Shown here in pieces: positions 1 through 12,959 of a DNA stretch of 64,000 bases. A program made the position numbers and the translations under genes. The notes beneath the pieces were generated by a model, which did no database searches, was not told the origin of the DNA, and worked only from the letters and a program-made list of their open reading frames with translations. The number at the start of each line of letters is the position of its first letter. The stretch's first letter is position 1. The stretch is from Flammula alnicola (taxonomy: Eukaryota; Basidiomycota; Agaricomycetes; Agaricales; Strophariaceae). The stretch covers positions 62,001 through 126,000 of the forward strand of contig JADNRV010000092.1 of NCBI GenBank assembly GCA_015499995.1. Reading direction: 5' to 3'.

Positions 1-168
1 GCAGAGAATAATAAAAAAATGACTCGAGTGCCCAGAAGTAGAGATGCTGACTGTTTTCCCTATTTGAGATTGAGAGGTGAATAATGGTGGCGTGCATGGG
101 AGCCGACAGATCGATCCATATGGCAGGTCATGGCAAGGATGAGATATCCCGGACCTTGCATTCCGAGT

Positions 169-997
169 TTACTGCAAAGCAGTTCCCGCAGTCACCACGG
201 ATGCGGGTGGACTTGTAGTATTCGGGGTTCGAGCGGGAGTGGCTATTTGAGCGGCGGGTGATTTGGGCCACGTCACCGTGAGCATGCCCTCATGGAGAGT
301 CGCACTGACATCTGACTCCTAAGGTAATGAAGTTAGTGACTCGTTTCTTATGATCGGGTAAGGAAAGTATGCAATGGAATGAAAGCAGGTGGACAATTTC
401 AAAGGGGAATGAGTCAATTGGGTGATAATTACCTTTATGCCGTCTGGAACACGTATGGCTCGTTGAAAGGTTCCGTAACGGAGCTCTTGTACAGGTAGTC
501 GTGGTCGCTGCAGTGGAACTTCCTTGTGCTGGTCGTCGGTCTCCATTTCCCCAGATTCAAGGGCATTCGCCGTCGCAATGGGGTTTTGTGGTAAGGCTTC
601 CCTCTGAGCGGCACTGAGTTGAGGGGGACTCCTTTCGCCGAAGACGACCAAGTGATTGTCACGAATTTGGAGCGAGATATCTGTGCTCTTTATTCCAGGA
701 AGCTCGAAGAATGCCGTGAATTTGGAGGATGTAGGATCGTCAACGAGATCCATTCTAAAAATAAATACGTCGCAAATTGAGCAAAAATACAGAGGGTCGA
801 GGTGCTTACCGTGGTGAATAGCGAAAAGCACCCCGTAAATCATTGGGTTGCACAACGCGAAGTCTGCCTGCTCTAATGGCTTCCAAACACTTGATATTTG
901 CAGCGCGGTTGACTGCTTGGACAAACGTGGGATGCTGGAACATCTGAAACGTGATGGAGTCGAACTTGGGGTTCGGACGTTGTGTTCTTGTTGTCAT
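169..997 (-). CDS. Small heat shock protein, HSP20 / alpha-crystallin family
   Basis: Three exons (810-997, 433-754, 169-318 on the minus strand) with GT-AG introns join in frame to give 219 residues, a normal size for a fungal small heat shock protein. The alpha-crystallin domain starts near residue 64 (MDLVDDPTSSKF, then FELPGIKSTDISLQIRDNHL) and continues through the linker to ELRYGTFQRAIRVPDGIK and the third-exon strand ATLHEGMLTVTWPK, the family's beta-sandwich signature. A charged insertion of about 45 residues (QLSAAQREALPQNP...MET) splits the domain, as in many fungal HSP20s. Such proteins are ATP-independent holdases in the cytosol. The ATG at 995-997 is chosen because it is in frame and precedes a conserved-looking N-terminal arm; an upstream in-frame codon would add basic, unconserved residues. 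The last 20 residues are low complexity. Confidence 0.88.
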
Positions 998-1686
998 TTT
1001 TCTGCTCGTAGAATGATATGGCAGGCGAGAAGGTCGAGGAGAAGGGGGAGTGAACTTTGGCGCGAGTGTGGGGCGCACATATTTCCAAGTTAGTCATTTT
1101 TATACCCTCTCGGAAATAGCCGAACCTAAATCTAGAGTCATCTCGAAATGCCCTTCGAGTCAGACCGAGATTGCACAGATCGGGGCGAATCGGGGGGGTA
1201 GGAAATCTCCCAAAACTTCAAATCCCAAATGCTTTCCGGGTTCGTTCCGCCATCTCGGCTAAAGTTCTTAGCAATAAATTGGGAGGAAAGTCATGCTGTG
1301 CAAATTTTGTAAGACCGATGTGTCTTCGGCATATGAGTCTTTTGTCATCCTGGTTGGTCAACCAATGAGTACTGCGAAACGTAGTGACTCGGTACATTGT
1401 TGAATCCAGAGGCAGTGAAAGCGCAGTGAAGTGAATTGGAAGGAGCGACGGAGCTTTGGGAGAGCAAGTTGAATTGGCGATGATCCGTTGGTGAATCATC
1501 GCCGAGTGTTTGGTCATACGCAGTCTTTACCAACGTGGGGCAAATAGAAGCACACAGCCTGGATCTTATCACGTGACATAGCCGGTTCATTGCTGGCTGA
1601 CGTCGCCACTGGTCAACCGGTCACCTTCGATATTCTCTCCACTTTTCACAACCTTCCCTCCCGTAGATCAATAAGCATACATCGCC
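998..1686. promoter_or_regulatory. Divergent promoter region between HSP20 and the CSTF2-like gene
   Basis: A 689 bp spacer between head-to-head start codons that must hold both promoters and 5' leaders. A perfect 6 bp inverted repeat, CTCGAA with a 6 bp loop and TTCGAG, lies at 1142-1159. A loose cluster of TTC triplets near 1235-1250 does not fit the 5 bp spacing of a heat shock element. No TATA box is convincing. Confidence 0.4.
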
Positions 1687-3492
1687 ATGTCAAAAGTAGT
1701 ATTCGGTACGTCGTCAGCGTTGCCGAAGAGGCCGAAAGTCGCGTTGATGGCAGTACGCCACAGTTGGAAATGTGCCCTACAACATGGCGGAAGAGCAACT
1801 CATCAACGTCTTCAGGTCGGTGGGGCAAGTCATTGGATTTAGGTATCGTCATCGCATAGCCTCCTCTTACGGGAGAATAATCCTAGCTAAACTGTTCATG
1901 CCGCCCCGCGTGCAGACTCGTATTTGACAGGGATACTTCCAAACCAAAAGGTTATGGCTTTTGTGAATTCGCGGGTACATCTTTACTTTCCTGTGTGCAT
2001 GAACACGAACCTTGTCTAACGTCAAATCCACCTTTTTACCACCTTGTCTCATGGATCCTTCAAATTTTGATCAAAAACCCATTGCAACCGTCAACTCTGA
2101 TATCGTCTGGCAAACGGGTCAACTTCAAAAAAAAAAAAACCTCTATGCTGAACGTAATCTTATCAAAACTATGAACCATCTCAAAACATACCGTCGCCTG
2201 AATCTCGATCTCACGTCGCAACTGCGCTCTCACCCGATAATAAACGATGCATCATTCCATTGTTCTCGTATATCGTGACCAAAATATTTATTCTCTGCGT
2301 GAATGGAACCATATGATCGTGCTCTATCAAAAAAATCCCCGCCTGTACTTCTCCCATGTGAACCGCCCAAATAGATCACGAAACAGCACTTTCGGCCGTC
2401 CGAAATCTCAACAACGTTGATGTCGGTGGTCGGCCTCTCCGCATCGATCTCGCAGATTCAGATCCTTTCCTCGAAGGCAAGACTACCGTTAGAGGAGAAC
2501 TTCTAGATGGAGGCTTCCCCGGTCCTTCTGAGCCTCGCTCGCAATGGCGCACACCTGGTGGTCGCGTGAACGATCCAGAGGCTTTCCTTGCCAATGTACC
2601 TCCCGGAATACAAATGCCCAAAGGATCCTCGGCTCTCGACAGCATCAGCCAAACCCTTGCCGGCATGGCGCCCAACCAGCTTATGGAAGTGTTAGCCCAA
2701 ATGAAGGTAATCGCCGCACTTCGTTTCTCTTGGATCAACCGATATTGATAGGCTCTTCAGGCTTTCGTCATTACCCATCCCGACCAGGCACGGACATTGC
2801 TGATTAAACATCCTCAACTCTCATACGCCGTCTTCCAAGCACTCCTACTAAACAAAATTGTTGACTCTGTCATCCTAGATCGCATGTTAGCATCATCGCG
2901 AGGATCAAGCGTAGGTACATCCGCCGCTCCTCCAATACAACAACCGCCCGTGCCGCCTGCTCGACCACCTATGCCTGTTCCTCCTCCACATCTACAACAT
3001 CCTGGTCCTGGACACTACCCTCCGCAAATGCCTCCTTTCCCACCTCAAGCACTGCAGCACCCTCAACCAATGCAGGCGATCCAACCACCACAGATGTCTA
3101 TGTCTGCGCCGCCTGTCAGTGCCATGTTCTCGCATCAGCCACAGCACCTTCCATCACAAGCACCGCATATACCAGGGATGGGTCAACCGCAATATTATCG
3201 TCCTCCACCACCGGCCTCGGCACAAGCGGGGCTATCATCCGCGGCCGGCCAGCAACCACCGCCACAACAGGCCCCAAAATCGGCCGCTGCTACCGCCCCA
3301 GAAATTAGCGATACTCAACGGACAATGCTGATGCAGGTTCTCAGCCTCACGCAAGAGCAGATCGATGCCCTTGCTGAAACAGAGCGATCGGCGATTATGC
3401 AGCTCGTACGTGTTGATTTGATTATCCAGCTTTGGCTTACTGACATGTTTGCGTAGCGATCACGATTCATGGGTACTCTGGGTGGAACATAA
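1687..3492 (+). CDS. Cleavage stimulation factor 64 kDa subunit-like (CSTF2 / Rna15) RNA-binding protein
   Basis: Six exons (1687-1705, 1764-1842, 1916-1974, 2375-2706, 2761-3405, 3457-3492) give about 389 residues in frame. An RRM occupies roughly residues 4-82: RNP2 is VVFVGNVPY and RNP1 lies in KPKGYGFCEF, followed by the CSTF2-typical GGRPLRIDLADSDPFLEG. Next is the hinge domain (LMEVLAQMK, then ITHPDQARTLLIKHPQLSYA), a proline/glutamine-rich linker at about residues 245-340, and the conserved C-terminal helical motif (LMQVLSLTQEQIDAL...ERSAIMQL, then RSRFMG). The family binds GU/U-rich RNA downstream of the poly(A) site in the nuclear cleavage/polyadenylation complex. The third intron (1975-2374) is 400 nt, far longer than its neighbours. 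The initiator is the only ATG just ahead of the RRM. The threonyl-tRNA synthetase gene starts 243 bp downstream on the same strand. Confidence 0.92.
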
Positions 3493-3735
3493 ACTTGGGT
3501 AGTCGTAGTTCTTTTTTATGAGTACTGCTCATGCCTCGTAAATATTTGTCATGTCAAAAACCGTTGTTCATAAGCCATACAACTTCGCGTGTACATACAT
3601 ATAATCTTATTTTCTGCGTTTACATGATGCCTGCATCAAAATCTTATCTTATCTCTAATTATATTTGTGTGTTTTTTCCGAGAGCGTTGTCTTCTTCGAC
3701 AAGGCTAACGTGACTCGATCGATTAATTATTTTGG

Positions 3736-6700
3736 ATGCTCACTCTGACTCGAGTTCAGTCGTTTCTCCCTCGAATACACCGCCCCAGATTAGCATCCTG
3801 CCACGTATTGTCCCCCCGCTTTTCTTATCGGAACTCATTGTCGACCCCCTCAAGTTCAAGAGCACTTGCCATGGCACACCCGACTGCCTCCTCTTCGCAC
3901 CCGGTCCAGATCCCCGCGCTGGACAGCCCACACGCAGGCGATGTGAAGAAACCTAAAGATAAAAAGAAACTAGCAGCTGTGAGCGGACATCCACTAGAGG
4001 TGAGCTCGGACGCATTGTCAATCTTATACCTGCGTATGAGCTGTCCGCTGAACGACGACGATGACTAGTTACAACCCCCTCCCGAGTTCTTTGATCATCG
4101 CCTGAAAATCTTCAATGAATTGAAAGCAGAGCATGACGCCTTCGTTGCAGGTACGGAAAGCTTTATTATACAGTATACTGCAAGTTGACAATGTTCGATC
4201 TCTAGCGCAACCAAGAGAAGAGATAATTGTCACCATGCCCGATGGTTCTGAGAGAAAAGCAAAAAGTTGGGAGACGTCTCCAATGGACGTCGCGAAAGAG
4301 GTCTCCAAGAGTCTATCGGAGCGAATCGTCATCGCCAAGGTACGCTAGGTTGCTCTCGTCGCGTCGATACTCTGTTTTACGACCATTGCCAGGTCGATGG
4401 CAACCTGTGGGATTTGGAACGACCCCTCGAAAAGTCGTGTAAACTTGAGTTGCTGGACTTTGAGCACCCTGAAGGTATGTAGGAATATCCATCCAAGAGA
4501 TCGAGCCTAATACGCTGTTGTTGTAGGCAAGAGAGTGTTTTGGCATTCATCTGCCCATGTTCTCGGAGAAGCAGCGGAAAGGCATTACGGTTGCCATCTC
4601 TGCCTGGGTCCTCCTACCGAAGATGGTTTCTTCTACGAAATGGCCATTGATGAACGGTAAAGATTTATATATTATCAAACGACCTTTAGATACTCACTCT
4701 CACTTTGCAATCAAGGCCAGTAGTGAACGCGGATTATCCTGCCCTCGAAAAAGTATCTGAGAGTGCCATCAAAGAGAAGCAGAAATTCGAGAGGCTGGTT
4801 GTGTCCAAAGAGAAACTCCTCGAGATGTTCAACGTGTGTTCTTTTTTATTTCTCAACGCTGCGAGGACATTTGCTCACATGTTGGACCAGTATAACAAAT
4901 ACAAGAAATATCTCATCGAAACCAAGGTTCCTGATGGTACTTCCACCACTGTATACCGCTGTGGTCCTATGGTCGATCTCTGCGTTGGCCCGCATATCCC
5001 TCACACTGGAAAGATCAAGGCTTTCATGATCACAAAGGTAATTCCTAATTTTCTTGATGGATATTGACTTTCTCTTACACGAATCTATAGAACTCTGCAT
5101 CATATTTCCTCGGAGACTCGAACAACGACTCTCTGCAACGTATCTATGGAATTTCGTTCCCAGACAAGAAGCAACTAGCCGACTACAAGGTCTTCCTTGC
5201 TGAGGCTGCTAAACGCGACCATCGAAAAATCGGTAAAGAGCAGGAACTGTTTTTCTTCAACGACCTTAGTCCTGGAAGTTGCTTCTTCCTTCCTCATGGC
5301 ACGCGCATTTACAACTCTCTCGTGGAGCTCATGCGAGTGAGTAATCTTTGTATTTTCTTCTCGAATTGTTCTTTGATCTTACTTCATTAGTCGGAATACT
5401 TCAAACGAGGATACCAAGAAGGTTCGAGCTTCCCTCTACCCATTTGAACGTGTCATTGACAATTGAAATACAGTTATCTCACCAAACATGTACAACAGAA
5501 AAGTCTGGGAGACCTCCGGGCATTGGCAGAACTACAAGGATGATATGTTCATCCTTGACGTTGAGAAGGAGAAATGGGCCCTCAAACCCATGAACTGCCC
5601 AGGCCATTGCCTGATCTTCGACTCTCGGGATCGCAGTTACAAAGAGCTACCTATCCGAATGGCAGAATTCGGAATCATCCATCGGAATGAAGCTAGCGGA
5701 GCACTGACCGGGTTAACTCGCGTTAGGAGGTTCGTGCAAGACGACACACATGTCTTCTGTATGCCATCGCAAGTAAGGGATTATGTGACGTTCCTCGTCT
5801 TTCCGAGGAATCTGATGAGGATTGCACGCATTCTAGCTCGAGGACGAGATTAGCGCTCTGTTCGATTTCATGCAACATATCTACGGTCTCTTCGGGTTCG
5901 AGTTCCACCTAGAGCTGTCTACGCGCCCAGATAACTATTTGGGCGAGATTGAAACGTGGAACGCCGCCGAAGACGTAAGTTTGATTTTCTTCGACTAACC
6001 CGGCGATTGCTGATCCTATTGCGCCCGAAAGCAACTCACACAGGCGCTCAACAAACACTACCCGGGCAAGTGGGAGCTCAACCCAGGAGACGGTGCGTTC
6101 TATGGACCCAAGATCGACATCACCATCCGCGATGCTCTGCGTCGGTCCTTCCAATGTGCGACGATCCAGCTTGACTTCCAACTACCTGAGCGCTTCAATC
6201 TGCGATATCGCTCCTCGGATGAGTCTGTGATGCCTAGGCCAGTCATCATCCACCGTGCTATCCTCGGAAGTCTTGAGCGCTTCATCGCGATCATCACAGA
6301 ACACTTTGCTGGGAAATGGTATGCATCTTCAAGTCTCTGGTGTCGGCTGAGACTTACTGCGTTTGTTAGGCCTTTCTGGATATCCCCTCGACAAGTGGTC
6401 GTCATTCCAGTTGCGGCCCCATACGTCCGTCGTCTTGCCTTTTCATCCTTATCAGAGCTATGCTGAAAAGATCCTCAATCAAACAGAAAGACTACGCAGC
6501 GGAAATTGCTGGCCGTCTAGAGTCGCTGGGCCTCTTTGCAGACGTTGATAACGGTGAGAACACTCTGCCCAAAAAGATTAGGAACGGAGAAATTGCGCAG
6601 TATAATTTTATCTTGGGTATGCACCACTATTTATCGTTATCTGTCTATTTTTGGCTGATATATATTCTCTTCTGCAGTTGTTGGCCAGGAGGAACTCGAT

Positions 6701-6835
6701 GCCCGCTCAGTGAACGTCCGCAATCGCGACGACGTCGGCACAAAATCCAAGGGAGAGATGATCTCGTTAGATACTGTTGTTGAACAGCTTGTGGCCCTGA
6801 AGAAGTCCCGCAGTCTTGAAAACAAACTTGTGTAA
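3736..6835 (+). CDS. Threonyl-tRNA synthetase, probably cytosolic and mitochondrial forms from two starts
   Basis: A many-exon class II threonyl-tRNA synthetase. Visible in order: TGS domain ([20 protein letters not shown]), the tRNA-editing second domain with the HxxxH motif ([16 protein letters not shown]) and the [10 protein letters not shown] stretch, the catalytic core with motif 2 ([34 protein letters not shown]) and motif 3 ([23 protein letters not shown]), then the anticodon-binding domain ([32 protein letters not shown]). It charges tRNA-Thr with threonine. The first ATG (3736) adds an Arg/Ser/Leu-rich, acid-poor leader ([19 protein letters not shown]) that looks mitochondrial. An in-frame ATG at 3871 sits in a strong context (GCCATGG) and would start the cytosolic form. 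One intron donor near 6426 is GTCCGT, weak but required to join APY to [13 protein letters not shown]. No frameshift is needed. Confidence 0.94.
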
Positions 6836-7111
6836 AATTTATCAACCATAGCTTTTTACCATTATATGTTATGACTTTCTTGCTGCACAGTCCGTCAGTC
6901 GAGATGGTTACCGCGAGCGTCGGGATCTAGGTTTCAGGAGTAGCACATTTCATTGTACTCATCTGTGCCCAACTTTTGGACACTGCTAATTTCTCAGACT
7001 AGATCTCGAGCATTCTGACGAAAATACAAGCGAACTTTTTACGCTAATTATCCATTAGATGTATGTTAAAATTACAAACACCAGACCTACATAAAGTAAA
7101 AATACAGGGTA

Positions 7112-10100
7112 TCATGAATTCTGCTCTACTTGTTCCACTCTCCACACCTTGATCACGCCAGCGCGATCACCACTGATGATACCCCCGCGGAATGGCGAAT
7201 CTATACAAGCGAGGGCGGTTATAACGTCCTGATGACTTTTCAGAAGATTTTGTTGACTATGCGTTATTAACGATATCCGCTGAGGAGGACGATTTGCGGA
7301 AGTACTGGCCGGTAAACGAGGCCATGTTTCAACAAACGTTGTTGCACCACCATTTGTCGAGGTTGAGGTACTGGGAAAATGTCAGTAATGAAAGGGTTGC
7401 AGTAATATTTCCAAGACATTACCTGTAAGACGGTTTCTCTTGCTCTGACTCGAGTCCGCTGATTACAGTCGTACGATCAAGCTTTCCAAGATCCCATAAA
7501 CGAAGCTTCCAGTCGTCAGAACCTGTGATCATAAATCCACGTCCTCCTGAGCGAGACGATGTGTTGGGTTCTAGTTCGCCGAATTCCGATCTCTGAATTG
7601 TAGAATAGCCGCCAAAGTCGGTCCCAACCACCAACGCACGAACGTCGGGGGCAGGGGGAAGAGGAAATTCGTCCCTCAGAGATTGGCGCGACAGCTCGTT
7701 GAAGTCTCCATTATTCTGACGAGAGCGAACGAGGGCAGCAATTGCTGCAGCAGGCGTTGTCTCTGCATCCGTTCCTGATACTTCCTGAGATTCAGGAACA
7801 GGATCTGCCGGCGAACCTGTTCGTGTCACGAACGTCTCCACGAGCACGGCGTTCTCAATATCCCAAACTTCCACCAAATGTGCGGAGGAACGATCTGTGT
7901 TCTTCTTCGATGCCTCCAAGGCAACCATTATCCACTTACCCCGACCCTTCGAAGGATGAATAACACATTGGTGAATCCTTGCAGATTTCCCGCCGGACGC
8001 AACACTAGCATGCCAGCTCTTAATCAAGAGCCCGAACCGCTTGTCCCACAGAGTAAGAACACCAGTAGATGTCCCAACCACGATCCAGGCTCTTTTCCGA
8101 TCAATGCAGAGAGAGGTGACGGGACCATAATGACGCGGATTTTCCATGGTTTGAAGTACACGCATCGTCCTGAGATCCAGAACAGTAATCACAGAGTGTG
8201 TCGTGGCATATAGGAGATTTGACGACAAATCTGGGTTGAAAGACGTGTCAGCGAGCAGCCAGGGAATCTGATACTGGGTAAACCGACCTGTATTGTAATG
8301 CGTCATGCAGGTTATATATTCGCCAACATTGTCAACACGGTGTTCTCGAATTACCTGCAGTTTATTGTATTTGGGCAAAGCACCGCCCTGCGTGATGTGA
8401 ACTCGGACCACATGCAGACTTCCATCATCTGCAGCGCTTGCGAAACAATGGACTCCGTCAAGAATGCATACGCATTTGACTCTCGCATGATGTTGACCAT
8501 ATGTATGCCTTGGTTTGCTTGTTACGTTACGCTCCAGTCTTGCTGTGTCCCACACCTTGACTGTTTTGTCGTCCGACGAAGAGACGAAGAACATATGATC
8601 AGGAGAGACAGCAAAGCCGGTAATAGCTTCAGAGTGAGATGTCATATTGGCAATGAGGTTGGCTTCGATTCGCTTCGTAGCTGCATCTCGCGTTGAAAAA
8701 CTCGGCCGAATTACATTGCGTCGTCGAAGAGGTCCTTCATGAACTCTGGGACCGAAGTCATGCTGGAGTTCACGATTATTGTCTAGATAAAGATTCTCCA
8801 GAAGATTGCTGATTCCAGGTTCTTGGCCGTCTTTTAATCGAGTGAATATTCATAAGAAGCCTGAAAGTTAAACAAGCTTACCATAAGTTGAAATGGCTAA
8901 TTGAGAAGGATTACGCAGGGCGCGAGGTCCGCGCAAAGTTGTCGACATCGACATTGGTGACGACCTGCCAGATTCGTCAGGCGACCCTTCCGATCGAATT
9001 TTGAAATGAGCTTCAAGTAAACCAGTTGCATTGGTCTTTGAAGAACCGACAGCAGGTGCAGCTTTCTGGCCATCTGTACTGCCAACTTGCAGTCGGCTGG
9101 CTGGGCGCAATGATACTGAATTCGTCGTCGACACGATTGATTCCGTAGGGCTTGGAGGCCGGTCAGGCATAAGACCAGGGGCAGGACCCGTGCCAGGAAC
9201 AGGACCAGCTGATAAAGAAGTCGTAGAGGAGCTTGCAACGGGAGATAAAGCACTGCGAACATCGCGAGGAGTGTTTGACACGCTCAACGAAGAAGCAGAG
9301 GCGTTAATTGTAGCCAGTCGTCTTCGTAGGTCTTCAAAAGGGGCTCCACTACCATTGTAATCACTATTCGGCATTCTATTGAGCCGCGAAGGGCTGAGGA
9401 GGGGTGTCCGGGATGTCGATGTTGTATTTGACCTTCGCGAAGACGTTGAGGGTATTCGAGAAGGTCGAATACCGGCATCAGTATGCCTAGCCTTGAGGAA
9501 CACTGTCTGTGGCACTACGCCGAGTTTCTGCAGCTCGATATTCCCAACCACCTTGAGGCTCATTCCTGTATCAGGTTCAGAGTTGAGTCGAGATGCAAAA
9601 CTTGACGTTGCGTTGGCAAGCTTGAGGCATAATCTCGCAGAGCAAGGAGCTTGTTCTCGTCACTCGGAGTCATACCGAGCTGCTGGAGCTTTGTAAGATG
9701 GGCTTCGTCCCTAAACAACGCAAATTCAGTTGAAGGTCATAGAAGTTGGTCTAGTTCACTGACTCTTCCGATCTATTCCTCGCGATGCCATTATTGCCGG
9801 TCTTACGCATGGATATGACGCTTTCTCGAGGAGACTCGACTTTTGCAGTAGCCCGTCTAGGCCCTTTCCAAAAAGTTGACTTCTCAGCCTTCATGGCCCA
9901 CTGAACAGAGGCATCCAGAATTTGTCTCGGAAGCTAATCATGAATATAAGTTCCAATCCAAGATAGACACGATAAAAGACGCACTGGTGGCTTCATTGCA
10001 CCGAGCAAACTCTGCTCGTCGATTTTGGCTACGTCTGACTTCAGGAAATGCCGTAATGATGGATACAGAATGCACCATATGTCGCTTGGAGGGAGGTGTT

Positions 10101-12932
10101 GCCCAGCAGATGTGATGAAAGCGGCCGCTCCTAATTATGATGATCCATGAGTTATGCTGATTCAAGGCGGATGCCTACTCACCCTGCCGTATCCAGATAT
10201 TTGGATGATATAAGAATCCCAACGTTGCACTCATCAACTCCCATATTCGCATCTTCTGGAAGAGACCCAGTTCGCATAAGCTTGTCAGGGCCGATAACAC
10301 CTTGGCCACAACAGATTCCTCCACATCTAATTATATGCAAACGTTAGTTCGTCGACTTGGTAATGACTTTCAGTGGCATACCTGAAAGAGCCTGCACCAT
10401 AAGCGGCAGGATATACTCCTCCAAACTTCTTCCACCGCACAAGCCGCTACATCTACGATGCTTTCGAAGAATGCGTATCGTAGAAGCCAATCTCTGTCGT
10501 TCAAATAGGTGATCATGTGACTCAACAACACATCGTTCGTTTTCTGCCTGCCAAGGAAGATGCATAAAGACGAGATGTCATGCAAGACAGCTCGCTTGAC
10601 TATGCTGGAAGGATCCATGAGGAGAGCAGAGAGATGTTCCTGGATGTGACTTTGTAGCTCTTGCATGCTTGCGTCATACGAAATCTAGAACAGAGAGATC
10701 GTATGCAAGGAGAATAAATATATTGAAGGAACCAATACCTCAATGTTAGCATTCTCATATTCGTGGGCCTCCGCAGTTAACTTGAAGGCTCCGTGGGCCT
10801 TTAGAGCCTGTCCCATTTCAAGATACCGAACTGCAGTATCAGCAAGTTGTACTATGCATTGTGCATACGTGCATCGCACAGAAACCTCAGGATCTTGGAC
10901 CAAATGCCTGATGTGCGGGATAATATATTCAGGAAGATGGACGCGTTGGACGGAGTTATCACAGTTACGAGCATGAGCTACAATATAAGGTAAGATAAAT
11001 CAAAGCGTGGTGAATGTCGGGTGACTTACGACTTGCATCAAAGTGCGCAAGGCTGCTGAACGAACGAGGGCTGCTTCATCGTGCAGAAGTTCGACAATGT
11101 ATGGAACCATCCGATCTAGCTTGGCCTCGTCGGTCAAGTGGCAAGCTAACGCAAGAAAGACGTCCAAAGCGCGGACTTTGGAACTTGGGAGGCTGCAGTT
11201 GCGGATATTAGCAGTAACCAAAGCAAGGATAATGAGCGCAGGTCCATCTTTATGGCAGTCAGCTTAAATTCAATGGCTGGATGAGATTGTGAGCTGACCT
11301 TCAGTTGCAGCGAACCTTCCTCCTTGCATCGAACCGCGTAAGCTCGAATCGCGGTTAGGGATATGAAGCTCTACAGGTAAGATATCCTAATGCAAATATG
11401 TCCTCAGAAAAGCCCCTTCTTATTGGAAAGAAAATGTAGAATACCTGAAATGGTTTGGACGCCGAACTCACAGAAGGCATGTACTCGACCTTGACATCCA
11501 TGTCAGGTGGTGGAGGGCCGGACTCTGGTGCAATGTAAGGTTCAATACTCTCGTAATCGGCCCATATTCTCTCGAGACGGTGATCAGAATCACTTGGTAG
11601 TAAGTCGCTTTTTACTTCATTGACGGCGTTCAAAGGGCCTGACGTGCTGGAACGTACAGTATTTGATACCGAGGGAGGAATCGAGGGTTGGCTTGGGATG
11701 TATTGGGGATTGTTGACCGCCAGTGACTCACTCGAGAGTTCGTTGATGGAAGAGACGTAGTTGTGGAGGAAGGAATAGAAAGACTCGGGGAAAACGGTCC
11801 CCCGCGAGGTATGCAACAAGGTATCAAATGTTGGTCGCTCCGCTGGGTCAAGATTGATCATTTGCTTGATTAAGTTCTATTGGCGATGATAAGTGGAAAT
11901 ACAAGCGGAGCGGGGAACACACTCACCTGAACACCTTCATCCTCAATAGCAGCTAAATGACCGTCGACTTTGTATTCTCCTTCGCGATACTTGAAGAGTT
12001 GGCTCAATGTGAATAATGGTGCCCCTTCTAAGAACAACTCTGCAATGACGCAACCCGCACTGAAGCAGTCCATTGCTTCGGTAACCTTCCCATCGCGTTT
12101 TCCCTCCATATTTTCCATGGCTATTTTCGACTTCTTGGCGCTAATCTCGGGATTGCTTTCTTGAGTATAAAACCGTTCAGGTGCCAGGTAACAAGTACGG
12201 CGTCCAGACATGTCAAAGAAGAAGGAAAAATCTGCGGGATCGTCGAGAGGTAGGTAGGTAGGTTTGTATGATGCAAAATCAGTGAGGTAGATCCAATTCC
12301 ACGAAGTGACCAAGATGTTCTCTGACTTGATATCTCCATGAGAGACCTTTCTATTGCGAGCGTCGCGGAGGGCATTGAGAAGTTGGAAGGAAATCCATTT
12401 CTTTTCCACTACGCTAAGGAATGGTCGTGTGCTTGCAACTCGGCTTGAGATCAAATAGTAAGACGACGAGGAAACCAAACGCACCTGATACGATCATACA
12501 GACTACTCGCGACCCACTGTCTAATGATATAGCCAGCCTTGTCTGTCTCCACAAAGGCCTGATAATTATAAATATTTGCGATGTCGGCCAACGCTTCTCT
12601 ATCGACTGAAGCAAGAGTGAGTGTCATTCATCCATGGCAGGACTGTCAAAAACCTACTCTTTAGTCGTCGGTGGTGAGTTCTCAAAGAAACCCCTGGGTC
12701 GGATTTAATGAATATCTTGACTACGAGATATCCATTTCGATGGCGACATTTCACTGTCTTCAGGAAGCGTGCTGAACCCAGACTTGCGACCACATATTAG
12801 CGAAGAACAGAATAAGGCACGGTCAAAGACGCACTTCTTCTCAAATATAATATCTCCTCCGAGTTCAGCGACAAATGAATCCAAGGCTACCGTGGTACGC
12901 GTTAGAGCCGATCCTGACTGCACGTTCCCCAT
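7112..12932 (-). CDS. VPS15: VPS15 / PIK3R4, regulatory protein kinase of the Vps34 PI3-kinase complex
   Basis: A long multi-exon gene with the diagnostic VPS15 architecture. The N-terminus MGNVQSGS is an N-myristoylation signal. The kinase-like domain follows (LGSARFLKTVKCRHRNGY, VVKIFIKSDPG, RQWVASSLYDRI, HGDIKSENILVTSWNW, with DFA in place of DFG, then RTCYLAPERF and DPAERPTFDTLL). HEAT repeats come next (PYIVELLHDEAALVRSAAL; VQDPEVSVRCTYAQCIVQLA; YLNDRDWLLRYAFFESIVDV; FLYHPNIWIRQ). A Ser/Pro/Thr-rich linker (about 8880-9560) leads to C-terminal WD40 repeats (SSDDKTVKVWDTARL; TLWDKRFGLLIKSW; TGSDDWKLRLWDLGKL), ending GVIKVWRVEQ before the stop at 7112-7114. The protein anchors Vps34 to endosomal and autophagic membranes. 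Joining DVAACA to GGRSLEEYILP at 10432-10438 needs one extra base (GCGGTGG should read GCGGGTGG); no intron fits, so I take it as an assembly error. Confidence 0.93.
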
Positions 12933-12959
12933 GAACGTATGGTAGCCGAAAGACGGTCT

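Noticed and set aside
1235..1255. Heat shock element upstream of HSP20
   Set aside because: TTC triplets are present, but the spacing (TTCCGGGTTCGTTCC) does not follow the alternating 5 bp nGAAn rule.
2012..2278. 88-codon open frame inside the long CSTF2 intron
   Set aside because: Flanking exons join cleanly without it and it includes a poly-Lys artefact from an A run.
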